This document shows positions 1 through 6,599 of a stretch of DNA of 10,860 bases, piece after piece (within the stretch, counting starts at the first letter, position 1; every line of letters starts with the position of its first letter). This stretch comes from Candidatus Omnitrophota bacterium. GTDB lineage: Bacteria > Omnitrophota > Omnitrophia > Omnitrophales > Danuiimicrobiaceae. The stretch is from NCBI GenBank assembly GCA_016206815.1, contig JACQQT010000016.1, positions 1 to 10,860 on the forward strand, read 5' to 3'. Under the pieces are notes generated by a model. That model was not told the origin of the DNA. It searched no databases and saw only the letters and a list, made by a program, of their open reading frames with translations. Position numbers and translations under genes: made by a program.

Positions 1-1320
1 CTGATTGCCATCTCGGGCTGCGACAAAACGATTCCCGGCACCGTGATGGCGCTTTGCCGAATTGATGTTCCTGCGCTCATGATCTACGGCGGATCGATTG
101 CGCCCGGAAAATTTCGGGGAAAAGACGTGACGATTCAGGATGTGTTCGAAGGCGTCGGAAAATTCTCAGCCGGAAAAATGACGGCCGCCGAACTCCGCGA
201 ATTGGAAGATCAAGCTTGTCCCGCGGCAGGCGCCTGCGGCGGCCAGTTTACGGCCAATACGATGTCCACCGCTTTTGCCGCGCTCGGGATTTCTCCGATG
301 GGAATGAATGACATTCCCGCCATGGATCCCAAAAAAGACGAAGCCTGTATCCAGGCGGGGAAATTAATCATGGAACTTCTTAAAAAAAATATTCGCCCCA
401 GTCAAATCATCACGCGCAAATCCTTGGAAAACGCGATCGCAGCGGTTTGTATGACCGGCGGCTCTACAAATTCCGTTTTGCATCTGCTTGCTATTGCACA
501 TGAGACGAACCTCAAACTTTCGATTGATGATTTTGATGCCATCAGCAAAAAAACGCCGTTGCTCGGCGATCTGAAACCGGGCGGCCGTTTTGTGGCAACC
601 GATCTTTATCAGGCTGGCGGCATCCGTTTGGTGATGAAAAGACTGCTCGATGCCAAAATTTTAAATGCGGACGCACTCACTGTGACCGCTCGCACCATCG
701 GCGAAGAAGCTCGGGAAGCAAAAGAAACCTCCGGTCAACAAGTCATCCGTCCGCTCGCCGATCCGCTGAAACCGACCGGCGGACTCGTCATTCTCAAAGG
801 AAATTTAGCGCCGGAAGGATGTGTGCTCAAAGTGGCCGGTGAAAAACGGCTGACTTACACAGGGCCTGCCAAGGTATTCGATTGCGAAGAAGATACGTTT
901 GAAGCGGTGAAGCATCAAAAAATCAAAGCGGGCGATGTGGTCGTCATTCGATACGAAGGCCCCAAGGGCGGACCCGGAATGCGCGAGATGCTTGGTGTGA
1001 CCGCAGCGCTCGTGGGAGAAGGCTTGGGAGATTCGGTTGCCCTGCTCACCGACGGACGTTTCTCGGGTGCAACGCACGGCCTCATGGCAGGCCATGTGGC
1101 GCCGGAAGCGGTGGATCGCGGACCGATCGCAATTCTTAAAAACGGAGATCGAGTGACATTTGATATTCCGAAGCGCCGGCTGGACGTTTCCTTATCAAAG
1201 GAAGAAATCGCCGAACGCTTCAAGAGTTGGAAACCGCCCAAACCGCGCTATGCGAGAGGCGTGATGGCCAAATACGCCAAGCTCGTGTCTTCGGCTTCCA
1301 AAGGCGCCGTCACCAATTAA
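1..1320 (+). CDS. ilvD: Dihydroxy-acid dehydratase, 5'-truncated by window edge
   Basis: Catalyses dehydration of 2,3-dihydroxy-3-methyl acids to 2-keto acids, the third common step of isoleucine and valine synthesis, in the cytoplasm, using an Fe-S cluster and Mg2+. The frame is open from base 1, so 439 C-terminal residues are visible; the family is usually about 555-560 residues, so roughly 120 are missing upstream. Visible signatures are GCDKTIPG at fragment residues 6-13 and CPAAGACGG at 73-81. Their cysteines C7 and C78 are the expected second and third cluster ligands, about 71 residues apart as in the family; the first ligand lies outside the window. The motif GRFSGATHG near residues 352-360 supplies the conserved active-site serine loop, followed by GHVAPEA. 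The GTG/ATG at 43-48 is internal, not a start. No frameshift is seen. No U-tract terminator follows; a large palindrome does. Identity is very secure. Confidence 0.97.
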   Translation: MIAISGCDKTIPGTVMALCRIDVPALMIYGGSIAPGKFRGKDVTIQDVFEGVGKFSAGKMTAAELRELEDQACPAAGACGGQFTANTMSTAFAALGISPMGMNDIPAMDPKKDEACIQAGKLIMELLKKNIRPSQIITRKSLENAIAAVCMTGGSTNSVLHLLAIAHETNLKLSIDDFDAISKKTPLLGDLKPGGRFVATDLYQAGGIRLVMKRLLDAKILNADALTVTARTIGEEAREAKETSGQQVIRPLADPLKPTGGLVILKGNLAPEGCVLKVAGEKRLTYTGPAKVFDCEEDTFEAVKHQKIKAGDVVVIRYEGPKGGPGMREMLGVTAALVGEGLGDSVALLTDGRFSGATHGLMAGHVAPEAVDRGPIAILKNGDRVTFDIPKRRLDVSLSKEEIAERFKSWKPPKPRYARGVMAKYAKLVSSASKGAVTN

Positions 1321-1345
1321 CCTCACAATTCAATGCATCCTTCAC

Positions 1346-1425
1346 TTGCGCGAAAAGGAGTTGTGAGCGAATTGGCGAGTCCCGAAAGGGACGAGATGCT
1401 GAGCGAACAACGCCTTTTCGCGCAA
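1346..1425. repeat. 80-nt palindromic element with tandem G.A core and GAAA-capped tip
   Basis: The outer arms are TTGCGCGAAAAGGAGTTGT (1346-1364) and ACAACGCCTTTTCGCGCAA (1407-1425), which pair at 18 of 19 positions (single A.G mismatch, 1359/1412). The tip is GTCCC (1379-1383), loop GAAA (1384-1387), GGGAC (1388-1392). Between them lie two 14-nt strands, 1365-1378 and 1393-1406, of equal length. They do not Watson-Crick pair as a block, but they align as 5'-GA/3'-AG tandem mismatches at 1365-66/1405-06, 1369-70/1401-02 and 1377-78/1393-94, interspersed with G-C, C-G and A-U pairs. GAGCGA occurs at the start of the left strand and the end of the right strand. There is no downstream T-run, so it is not a standard terminator. 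It could be a REP-like or MITE-like genomic repeat, or a structured RNA in the ilvD-HAD transcript. Its right end touches an ATG (1425) in the frame of the next gene. Confidence 0.85.
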
Positions 1426-1436
1426 TGCTAACCGCC

Positions 1437-2300
1437 ATGTCTTTCGACGTCATTATTTTCGATATCGATAATGTCTTAATCGACACGCGGGCATCGTATA
1501 CGGATTGCATCCGCAAAACGGTTGAGACCTATCTTGAAAAAGTCCTGAATTTCCGGCCTTCCCGAACGTCTCTTCTCACACGGAATGATGTGGAAACGTT
1601 TAAATCCCTCGGCGGTTTCAACGACGACTGGGACACCTGCTATGGATTCTTGCTTTATTTCCTGCAATTAAAAATCCCCAAACGGACCATCAATGACCTC
1701 CGGAAACAAAAAGATATTCCGGCCCTTCTCCGAAGCGTCAAAACAAAACCGTTCGGCATCAAGGGTATCGAAAAATGTTTTCCAAAACAAAAGTCGGTAA
1801 CGCTTTTCAAAATTGCCGGCCTCTTTCAGCGTTTCTATCTGACGGATTTTGTGTGGAACGAAAAACTTTTGATCGCGAAATCTCATCTGAAACAACTAAA
1901 GCGTGCCGGATGCCAACTGGCGATTGTAACGGGGCGCAACCGCGAGGAAGCTTCTTTTGCGCTGAGAAGGTTTCAAATCGATTCTTTGATCGATGCGATG
2001 ATCACGACGGACGAAACGCCCAAGCATCTTAAAAAACCAAATCCTTACGGACTGCTCAAAGTCGCTTCAAAGCTCGGGGGAAAACTGCGTTACCTCTACG
2101 TCGGTGATTTACCGGATGATATGCTGGCAGCAAAAAGAGCGGCGGGAAAAATGAACGTTTTAGCCGGTGGATTTCTAGGGACATCCTCTCGCCCCAAAGA
2201 AATGAAGCGCGAATTAAAAAAAGCGGGTGCGAATTTCGTACGTGAGCAAGTGGGCGAATTGCTGGAGAAGATTATCCCGCCCACTCGCCGTTCAATTTAA
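1437..2300 (+). CDS. HAD-superfamily hydrolase (IGPD-associated-like subfamily IA)
   Basis: A 287-residue haloacid dehalogenase-type phosphohydrolase, cytoplasmic, substrate unknown. All four HAD motifs are present. Motif I is FDIDNV, with the nucleophile and acid Asp at residues 9 and 11. Motif II Thr is in IVTGRN (about 165). Motif III Lys is in LKKPNP (about 200). Motif IV is GDLPDD (223-228). A cap insert containing GGFNDDWDT (59-67) and the opening DNVLIDTRASY resemble the family called IGPD-associated HAD (TIGR01548 type), often found near amino-acid biosynthesis genes; this subfamily call is from memory of the motifs. The start is uncertain: ATG 1437 sits nearest motif I, ATG 1425 is also in frame, and neither has a clear Shine-Dalgarno. 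The frame stays open back into ilvD, but that upstream stretch is ilvD and palindrome sequence. It follows ilvD in the same direction by 116 nt and its 3' end overlaps the convergent gene by 29 nt. Confidence 0.88.
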   Translation: MSFDVIIFDIDNVLIDTRASYTDCIRKTVETYLEKVLNFRPSRTSLLTRNDVETFKSLGGFNDDWDTCYGFLLYFLQLKIPKRTINDLRKQKDIPALLRSVKTKPFGIKGIEKCFPKQKSVTLFKIAGLFQRFYLTDFVWNEKLLIAKSHLKQLKRAGCQLAIVTGRNREEASFALRRFQIDSLIDAMITTDETPKHLKKPNPYGLLKVASKLGGKLRYLYVGDLPDDMLAAKRAAGKMNVLAGGFLGTSSRPKEMKRELKKAGANFVREQVGELLEKIIPPTRRSI

Positions 2301-2733
2301 TCCTCATTTTCCGGACGCCCCACTGACGCGCCGTCCGATGTCCTCCCAGAGAGTCCGGGACAAATAAATCGATGTGCTTGCCCTTGATTTTTCCGCCGCG
2401 GTCTTCAATGCGATAGGTTCGTTTTCCTTCAAGAAAACTAAAAATGGCAGCCCAATCCTGGGGCCAATGGGGGATTAATTCAATTTTGGAACCGAAGGAA
2501 ATGGCGGGGTCGCCGGCAGCACCTCCCCAATACACTTTCCTTCCGCTCGCAAAACGGCCGTCATGATATTTTTTAACGTTGATGCAAATGGGACAATTGC
2601 AATAGGCGGTTACCGTATAGAGGTGGCGGCCCCACGCAGCGTAATAAATACTCCACAACGCGATGACGAGAAAAAAATAGGCGAAGATCGCGCGCTTGAG
2701 ACGCGAGAAAAAAGAGGTTGAATGCTTGCCCAA
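2272..2733 (-). CDS. Membrane-anchored 3D-domain protein (putative peptidoglycan-active)
   Basis: About 153 residues from a TTG start at 2733. After a short basic stretch (KHSTSFFSRLKR) comes one hydrophobic segment, residues 15-34, so the rest probably lies outside the cytoplasmic membrane. The remainder is a 3D domain, named for three conserved aspartates and related to the catalytic core of MltA/YuiC-type lytic transglycosylases: TAYCNC at 42-47, GDP (D75), EDRGG (D111) and KHIDLF (D122). The visible D75, D111 and D122 are the likely trio. A cysteine cluster, C45, C47 and C50, sits in the first strand, as in many 3D proteins opening with TAYC. The start is uncertain: the frame extends to ATG codons at 2832 and 2826, but that would overlap the iscA-like gene by more than 80 nt in another frame, so TTG 2733 (10 nt after its stop) is preferred despite no clear ribosome binding site. 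Last gene of the operon by position; no functional link to Fe-S assembly is visible. Confidence 0.8.
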   Translation of the reverse strand: MGKHSTSFFSRLKRAIFAYFFLVIALWSIYYAAWGRHLYTVTAYCNCPICINVKKYHDGRFASGRKVYWGGAAGDPAISFGSKIELIPHWPQDWAAIFSFLEGKRTYRIEDRGGKIKGKHIDLFVPDSLGGHRTARQWGVRKMRIKLNGEWAG

Positions 2734-2743
2734 TTTAATGAAG

Positions 2744-3067
2744 TTAAACTGAAAACGATTCGCCGCAGCCGCAAGTCTTTTTTGCCTGCGGGTTATAAAA
2801 TTTAAATCCGCGGCCTTCCAGACCATCCACATAGTCCAAGGTGGTCCCCTCCAAATAAAGCTCGCTCTTGGGATCTACGACTAGTTTGATCTGGTCAATT
2901 TGACGCACATGGTCGCCCTTTCGTTCCTGATCAAATGTCAATTTGTAGGAAAGCCCCGAACAACCGCCGCCCTGAACCCCGATCCGGAGACACAGGTCCG
3001 GTTTACTCCCCTGCTTCTCGAGCAGCCGTTTCGCTTCATCAATCGCATTCCGAGTCACGGTAATCAT
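2744..3067 (-). CDS. iscA: A-type Fe-S carrier protein (IscA/SufA/HesB family)
   Basis: A 107-residue A-type carrier that accepts Fe-S clusters or iron from the scaffold and passes them to apo-proteins in the cytoplasm. The full family signature is present: GGGCSG with C36 and the C-terminal CGCG with C99 and C101, the three expected metal ligands; the protein ends GESFSV as in the family. Length is typical. ATG 3067 is preceded by AAAGGGG about nine bases upstream. It lies 43 nt after the iscS-like gene, the longest gap inside the operon; that gap is AT-rich and could carry a weak extra promoter. Whether it is the functional equivalent of IscA, SufA or ErpA cannot be decided from sequence alone, so the symbol is a family label. 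It is the only A-type carrier in the window. Confidence 0.95.
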   Translation of the reverse strand: MITVTRNAIDEAKRLLEKQGSKPDLCLRIGVQGGGCSGLSYKLTFDQERKGDHVRQIDQIKLVVDPKSELYLEGTTLDYVDGLEGRGFKFYNPQAKKTCGCGESFSV

Positions 3068-3091
3068 CCTTCAAACCCCTTTCTATTAATA

Positions 3092-3120
3092 ATTGTACCA
3101 AAAAATATCGTCATTGCGAA
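3092..3120 (-). promoter_or_regulatory. Possible weak internal promoter for the iscA-like gene
   Basis: On the minus strand, TTCGCA (3120-3115; 4 of 6 matches to TTGACA) and TACAAT (3097-3092; 5 of 6 matches to TATAAT) are separated by 17 bp in the AT-rich gap between the iscS-like stop and the iscA-like start. The -35 overlaps the end of the upstream coding region. This could allow separate expression of the last two genes, but matches of this quality arise by chance in AT-rich gaps. Confidence 0.2.
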
Positions 3121-4304
3121 CGTTCAGAGGCATAAATCGGAGAAGCCAAGCGAAGTTTTCCGACGACCGCCGCCACCCGCTCAATCGTATAATCGATTTC
3201 GGCTTCCGTATTCCACCGCCCCAGCCCGAACCGAATCGCGGTATGCGAAAGCGCTTCGCTCACACCCAACGCTTTCATCACATAAGACGGCTCCAACGTT
3301 GCGGAACTGCACGCCGAACCGGAGGAAACGGCTATTTCCTCGCTGATTTCAGTAAGCAGCGTTTCGCCTTCCACGTTTGAAAAACTGATATTCAAGTTCC
3401 CCGGAAGCCGATGCTTGAGACTCCCGTTGACGTGCACGTCGCCCAGCCGGCGGATGAGTTCATTTCTCAACTTTTCGCGTAACCGGAGAATCCGCTTGGA
3501 CTCTTCCTGCATTTCCTCTTCGGCAATTTCACAGGCGCGGCCAAATCCGACGATCGCGGGTACGTTCAGTGTCCCCGACCGGAGACCGCCTTCATGGCCG
3601 CCGCCATGGATTTGCGGGCTGAGCCGTACGCGCGGATTTCGTTTGCGGACATAGAGCGCACCGACGCCTTTCGGGCCGTAAAGTTTGTGGGCGGAAATAC
3701 CGGCCAGATCAATCGCCATCGCCCGCACATCCACCGGAATCTTGCCTGCCGTCTGGGCCAAATCACAATGGAAAAACACGCTGCGTTCCCGGGCCATCTT
3801 GCCGATTTCATCAATCGGCTGAATCGTGCCGATTTCGTTATTCGCATGCATGATGGAGATCAAAATGGTATTGCGTGAAATCGCCTCTCGAAGAGCCTCG
3901 ATATCGACAATGCCTTCTCGATCTACCGGAAGGTAAGCCAGGCGAAACCCGCGCGTCTCGAGATATTTCGCGGTATCCAAAACCGACTTATGTTCAATCT
4001 GCGAGGTAACGATATGAGTTCCCCGCTCGCGAAACATCCCGGCAACCCCTTTGATTGCGAGATTATTGGACTCCGTTGCGCCGCTCGTAAACACAATTTC
4101 TTCCGGATCTTCGGCGTTCACCAAATGTGCTACCTGCCTGCGCGCGGCCTCAATTGCGTCAGAGGCTTCCCGGCCAAACGCGTGATTCCGGCTTGCCGCA
4201 TTCCCAAACTTCTCGCGGTAATAAGGCAGCATTGCCTCCAACACGCGCGGATCCACCGGCGTGGTCGCTTGATGATCCATATAGATCGGCAGTTTCACTG
4301 ACAT
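3111..4304 (-). CDS. iscS: Cysteine desulfurase, IscS/NifS type (class I)
   Basis: A 397-residue PLP enzyme that converts cysteine to alanine and leaves a persulfide sulfur for Fe-S assembly, tRNA thiolation or other sulfur routes. Signatures in order: YMDHQATTP near 8-16, EHKS with H105 (stacks on PLP), D181 and Q184 in HCDLAQTAG, the PLP lysine K207 in SAHKLYGPKG, and the catalytic cysteine C332 in SSGSACSSATLEPSYV (328-343). This long mobile cysteine loop is the mark of class I (IscS/NifS) rather than SufS. Length and residue spacing match E. coli IscS closely. The start ATG 4304 overlaps the sufT stop by one base (TAATG), so translation is probably coupled to SufT. It is the second desulfurase in the same operon, alongside sufS. 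NifS versus IscS cannot be separated confidently; no nif genes are visible. Confidence 0.95.
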   Translation of the reverse strand: MSVKLPIYMDHQATTPVDPRVLEAMLPYYREKFGNAASRNHAFGREASDAIEAARRQVAHLVNAEDPEEIVFTSGATESNNLAIKGVAGMFRERGTHIVTSQIEHKSVLDTAKYLETRGFRLAYLPVDREGIVDIEALREAISRNTILISIMHANNEIGTIQPIDEIGKMARERSVFFHCDLAQTAGKIPVDVRAMAIDLAGISAHKLYGPKGVGALYVRKRNPRVRLSPQIHGGGHEGGLRSGTLNVPAIVGFGRACEIAEEEMQEESKRILRLREKLRNELIRRLGDVHVNGSLKHRLPGNLNISFSNVEGETLLTEISEEIAVSSGSACSSATLEPSYVMKALGVSEALSHTAIRFGLGRWNTEAEIDYTIERVAAVVGKLRLASPIYASERSQ

Positions 4305-4855
4305 TACAAGAACCCCAGTTTGAGTTTGGCCGCATCCGTCATTTTACTTTGATCCCAAGGCGGTTCCCAAACCAACTCTACGTTGACTTCTTGCGCCCCC
4401 GCAAGCTGCTTGATTTTGGTTTCCGCATCCCGCTTGATCACTTCTCCCATTCCGCAGCCCGGCGCCGTCAATGTCATCTTCACGTGCACGCTGGCTCCTT
4501 CTTCCGGTTTGGGGAGCGGTGTGACGGTACATTCATACACCAAACCCAAATCCACGATATTAATCGGAATCTCTGGATCATAACAAGTTTTAAGCGTATC
4601 CCAAACCTGTTCCTCAAGCGATTTTGCCTCGCCGGAATCTCCGTTTTTGGGAACCGCTTGCGCCTTTTCTTTGCCGATCGCATCCGCATTCTCACTTGAA
4701 ATCTGCACCATATTGCCGTCATCCGTCATCACGGTAAACGTTCCGCCCAGGGATTGCGTAATCTTCACGTGCGTTCCCTTTGCGAGCCGAATGGGCGCAC
4801 CGCTCGGGATCTGGACGGCGTCACAATCGCGGCTTAAAACAATAGGTTCTGCCAT
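4304..4855 (-). CDS. sufT: SUF system maturation protein SufT (DUF59/MIP18 family)
   Basis: A 183-residue Fe-S protein maturation factor, cytoplasmic. It has the two-part architecture of SufT. The N-terminal module (residues about 1-55) begins EPIVLSRDCDAVQIPSG and continues GTHVKITQSLGGTFTV. After a charged linker rich in Lys, Glu and Gln (about 65-85), a DUF59/MIP18 domain (about 85-165) contains CYDPEIPINIVDLGLVYE, with the DPE motif and its preceding Cys, and LTAPGCGMG with a second conserved Cys. The related eukaryotic protein CIA2/MIP18 acts in late cluster delivery, and bacterial SufT supports maturation under high Fe-S demand. ATG 4855 is chosen: it lies 8 nt after the sufU stop, has GAGGA about 12 nt upstream, and begins the conserved N-terminus; the frame extends 28 codons farther inside sufU without conserved sequence. 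Its stop overlaps the iscS start. Confidence 0.93.
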   Translation of the reverse strand: MAEPIVLSRDCDAVQIPSGAPIRLAKGTHVKITQSLGGTFTVMTDDGNMVQISSENADAIGKEKAQAVPKNGDSGEAKSLEEQVWDTLKTCYDPEIPINIVDLGLVYECTVTPLPKPEEGASVHVKMTLTAPGCGMGEVIKRDAETKIKQLAGAQEVNVELVWEPPWDQSKMTDAAKLKLGFL

Positions 4856-4863
4856 GACGTTGT

Positions 4864-5325
4864 TTATTCCTCTGTGGAGACAACTTTTCCGTCGGATTCC
4901 AATCCTGCTTTGAGCGTATGCCAAGCCAGCGTCGCACATTTGACGCGGACCGGAAACTCGGAAACCCCTGCGAAGACCGTAAGTTTCCCCAGTTTCGACA
5001 AATCCATTTTTGCGGCATCGTTTCCGGACAACATGTGATGGAATTCATGAAAAAGACGCTCTGCCTCAGAAACCGATTTGCCTTTTACGCTTGCGGTCAT
5101 CATCGACGTGGACGCTTTTGAAATCGCGCAGCCCGAACCTTCAAATCCAATGTCTTGAATCACATCCCCTTCGACCTTCAAATAAAGTTTCAGCTTGTCT
5201 CCGCACAAAGGATTAAATCCCTCTGCCGTATGGTTGGCATCCGCCAAGGCGCGGAAATTCCGGGGTTTTTTGCTGTGATCCAAAATCAATTCCTGATAAA
5301 GTTCGCGGAGCTCTGAGGAAACCAT
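4864..5325 (-). CDS. sufU: Zn-dependent sulfurtransferase SufU
   Basis: A 153-residue IscU-fold protein that accepts the persulfide sulfur from SufS and relays it to the SufBCD scaffold. Conserved residues C41 and D43 (NPLCGD), C66 (GSGCAISKAS) and C130 (RVKCATLAW) match the zinc-binding and sulfur-accepting residues of Bacillus subtilis SufU almost number for number. The insert between C66 and C130 (about 85-115, with HEFHHMLSG) is the region that lengthens SufU relative to IscU, which supports SufU rather than an IscU scaffold. ATG 5325 overlaps the sufS stop by one base (TAATG) and has GGAGGT nine bases upstream, so coupled translation with its partner enzyme is likely. No sufE is visible, which fits SufU being the sulfur acceptor here. 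Confidence 0.96.
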   Translation of the reverse strand: MVSSELRELYQELILDHSKKPRNFRALADANHTAEGFNPLCGDKLKLYLKVEGDVIQDIGFEGSGCAISKASTSMMTASVKGKSVSEAERLFHEFHHMLSGNDAAKMDLSKLGKLTVFAGVSEFPVRVKCATLAWHTLKAGLESDGKVVSTEE

Positions 5326-6599
5326 TATCCGAATACCTCCAACACCGAATGGATGGCTTTGACTAATTGATCAATTTCTGATTTCGTATTGTAAAAGGCA
5401 AAAGAGGCGCGGGCAGTTGCCGGCACCTTGAAGCGTTCCATGAGCGGCATTGCGCAATGATGTCCCGCGCGAATGGCAACCCCTTCCTGATCCAAAATAG
5501 TCCCGATGTCATGCGGATGGACATCGGCCAGTACAAATGAAATGATGCTGGCCTTCTCTTTGGCCGTTCCGATGATGCGAAGGCCCGGGATTTTCAAAAG
5601 TGCTTCCGTTGCATACGCGAGGAGCTCTTTTTCATAAGCAAAGATTGAGTCGATTCCGATTTGGTTCACATAGTCGATGGCTCGGCCGAGCCCGATCACG
5701 CCCGCGATGTGAGGGGTCCCCGCTTCAAATTTGAAAGGCACCTTGTTATAAGTGGTTTTCTCAAATGAAACCGCGCTGATCATATCGCCCCCGCCCTGAT
5801 AAGGCGGCATTGCCTCAAGTAAATCCAGTTTTCCGTACAGAACGCCGATTCCGGTCGGAGCGAACATTTTGTGGCCCGAAAAAACAAAAAAATCGCAATC
5901 GAGATCTTCGAGATCGACCGCGAGATGGGGCGCTGATTGCGCACCGTCCAGAAGCACCGGTGCCCCAACGCGATGAGCCATTTGAATCATCCGTTTCGCG
6001 GGATTAATCGTCCCCAACGCATTCGAAACATGGGCGATCGAAACCAGTTTCGTCCGATCGTTCAGAAGTTTTTCGTAGGCGTCGAGTGAAACTTCTCCGT
6101 TGTCAAGAACGGGAGCGACGCGCAATCGAGCACCCGTTTGTTGACACAACATCTGCCAGGGCACGATGTTGGAATGGTGTTCCAAACCCGTGATCACAAT
6201 CTCATCACCCGGCGTTAAACGGTTCCGCCCGTAACTCTGTGCCACCAGATTAATTCCCTCGGTGGCGCCCCGGACAAAGACGATTTCCCGGCTGTCGCGC
6301 GCATGAAGAAATTGCTGAATCGTGGTTCTGGCATCGTCATAAGCGTCCGTCGCCTTCTGGCTTAAGTAATGAATGCCCCGATGGATATTGGCATTCCCGG
6401 CCGAATAATAACGGCTCAACGCTTCAATCACCGGCTTTGGTTTTTGAGTCGTTGCCGCATTGTCCAAATAAACCAAAGGTTTTCCGTAAATTTTCTCATT
6501 CAAAATCGGAAAGTCTTTCCGGTGCCGCTCCGCGTCAAAAGACGCCCGCGTCCCGTTTCGATGTGAATCAACCGCTGTGCTTCGTTTAAAGCCCGCCAT
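5325..6599 (-). CDS. sufS: Cysteine desulfurase SufS (class II)
   Basis: A 424-residue PLP-dependent cysteine desulfurase supplying sulfur to the SUF scaffold through SufU. Signatures: YLDNAATTQKP (44-54), NANIHRGIHYLS (69-80), EHHSN with H141 or H142 near PLP, DGAQSAPH (218-225), the PLP lysine K244 in FSGHKMFAPTGIGVLYG, and the catalytic cysteine C382 in RAGHHCAMPLM on the short loop of class II enzymes. Offset from E. coli SufS is a constant +18 at both Lys and Cys, meaning a slightly longer N-terminus (about residues 1-25, polar, basic). ATG 6599 is chosen because AGGAGAAGG stands at proper distance upstream; it overlaps the end of sufD by 14 nt. The frame is open 64 codons farther back inside sufD, but without family sequence. 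Confidence 0.97.
   Translation of the reverse strand: MAGFKRSTAVDSHRNGTRASFDAERHRKDFPILNEKIYGKPLVYLDNAATTQKPKPVIEALSRYYSAGNANIHRGIHYLSQKATDAYDDARTTIQQFLHARDSREIVFVRGATEGINLVAQSYGRNRLTPGDEIVITGLEHHSNIVPWQMLCQQTGARLRVAPVLDNGEVSLDAYEKLLNDRTKLVSIAHVSNALGTINPAKRMIQMAHRVGAPVLLDGAQSAPHLAVDLEDLDCDFFVFSGHKMFAPTGIGVLYGKLDLLEAMPPYQGGGDMISAVSFEKTTYNKVPFKFEAGTPHIAGVIGLGRAIDYVNQIGIDSIFAYEKELLAYATEALLKIPGLRIIGTAKEKASIISFVLADVHPHDIGTILDQEGVAIRAGHHCAMPLMERFKVPATARASFAFYNTKSEIDQLVKAIHSVLEVFG

Noticed and set aside
1346..1425. Palindrome read as the ilvD rho-independent terminator
   Set aside because: No T-run follows either arm, the stem is far longer than usual, and its core is made of G.A mismatches.
1227..1436. 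Upstream extension of the HAD gene into ilvD and the palindrome
   Set aside because: The frame is open but encodes ilvD in another frame and then palindrome sequence; the HAD fold begins right after ATG 1437.
2211..2271. T-run on the minus strand after the 3D gene as an operon terminator
   Set aside because: Five to seven T's occur opposite HAD coding sequence (2214-2222), but no stable GC-rich hairpin precedes them.
2734..2832. ATG starts at 2832 or 2826 for the 3D-domain protein
   Set aside because: They would require over 80 nt of out-of-frame overlap with the secure iscA-like gene, and the added residues are not part of the domain or membrane anchor.
2900..3346. A 148-codon open frame on the plus strand spanning the iscA-iscS gap
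   Set aside because: Opposes two well-supported genes and shows no conserved features.
4127..4699. A 190-codon open frame on the plus strand
   Set aside because: Antisense to sufT and the iscS-like gene; no domain and no ribosome binding site.
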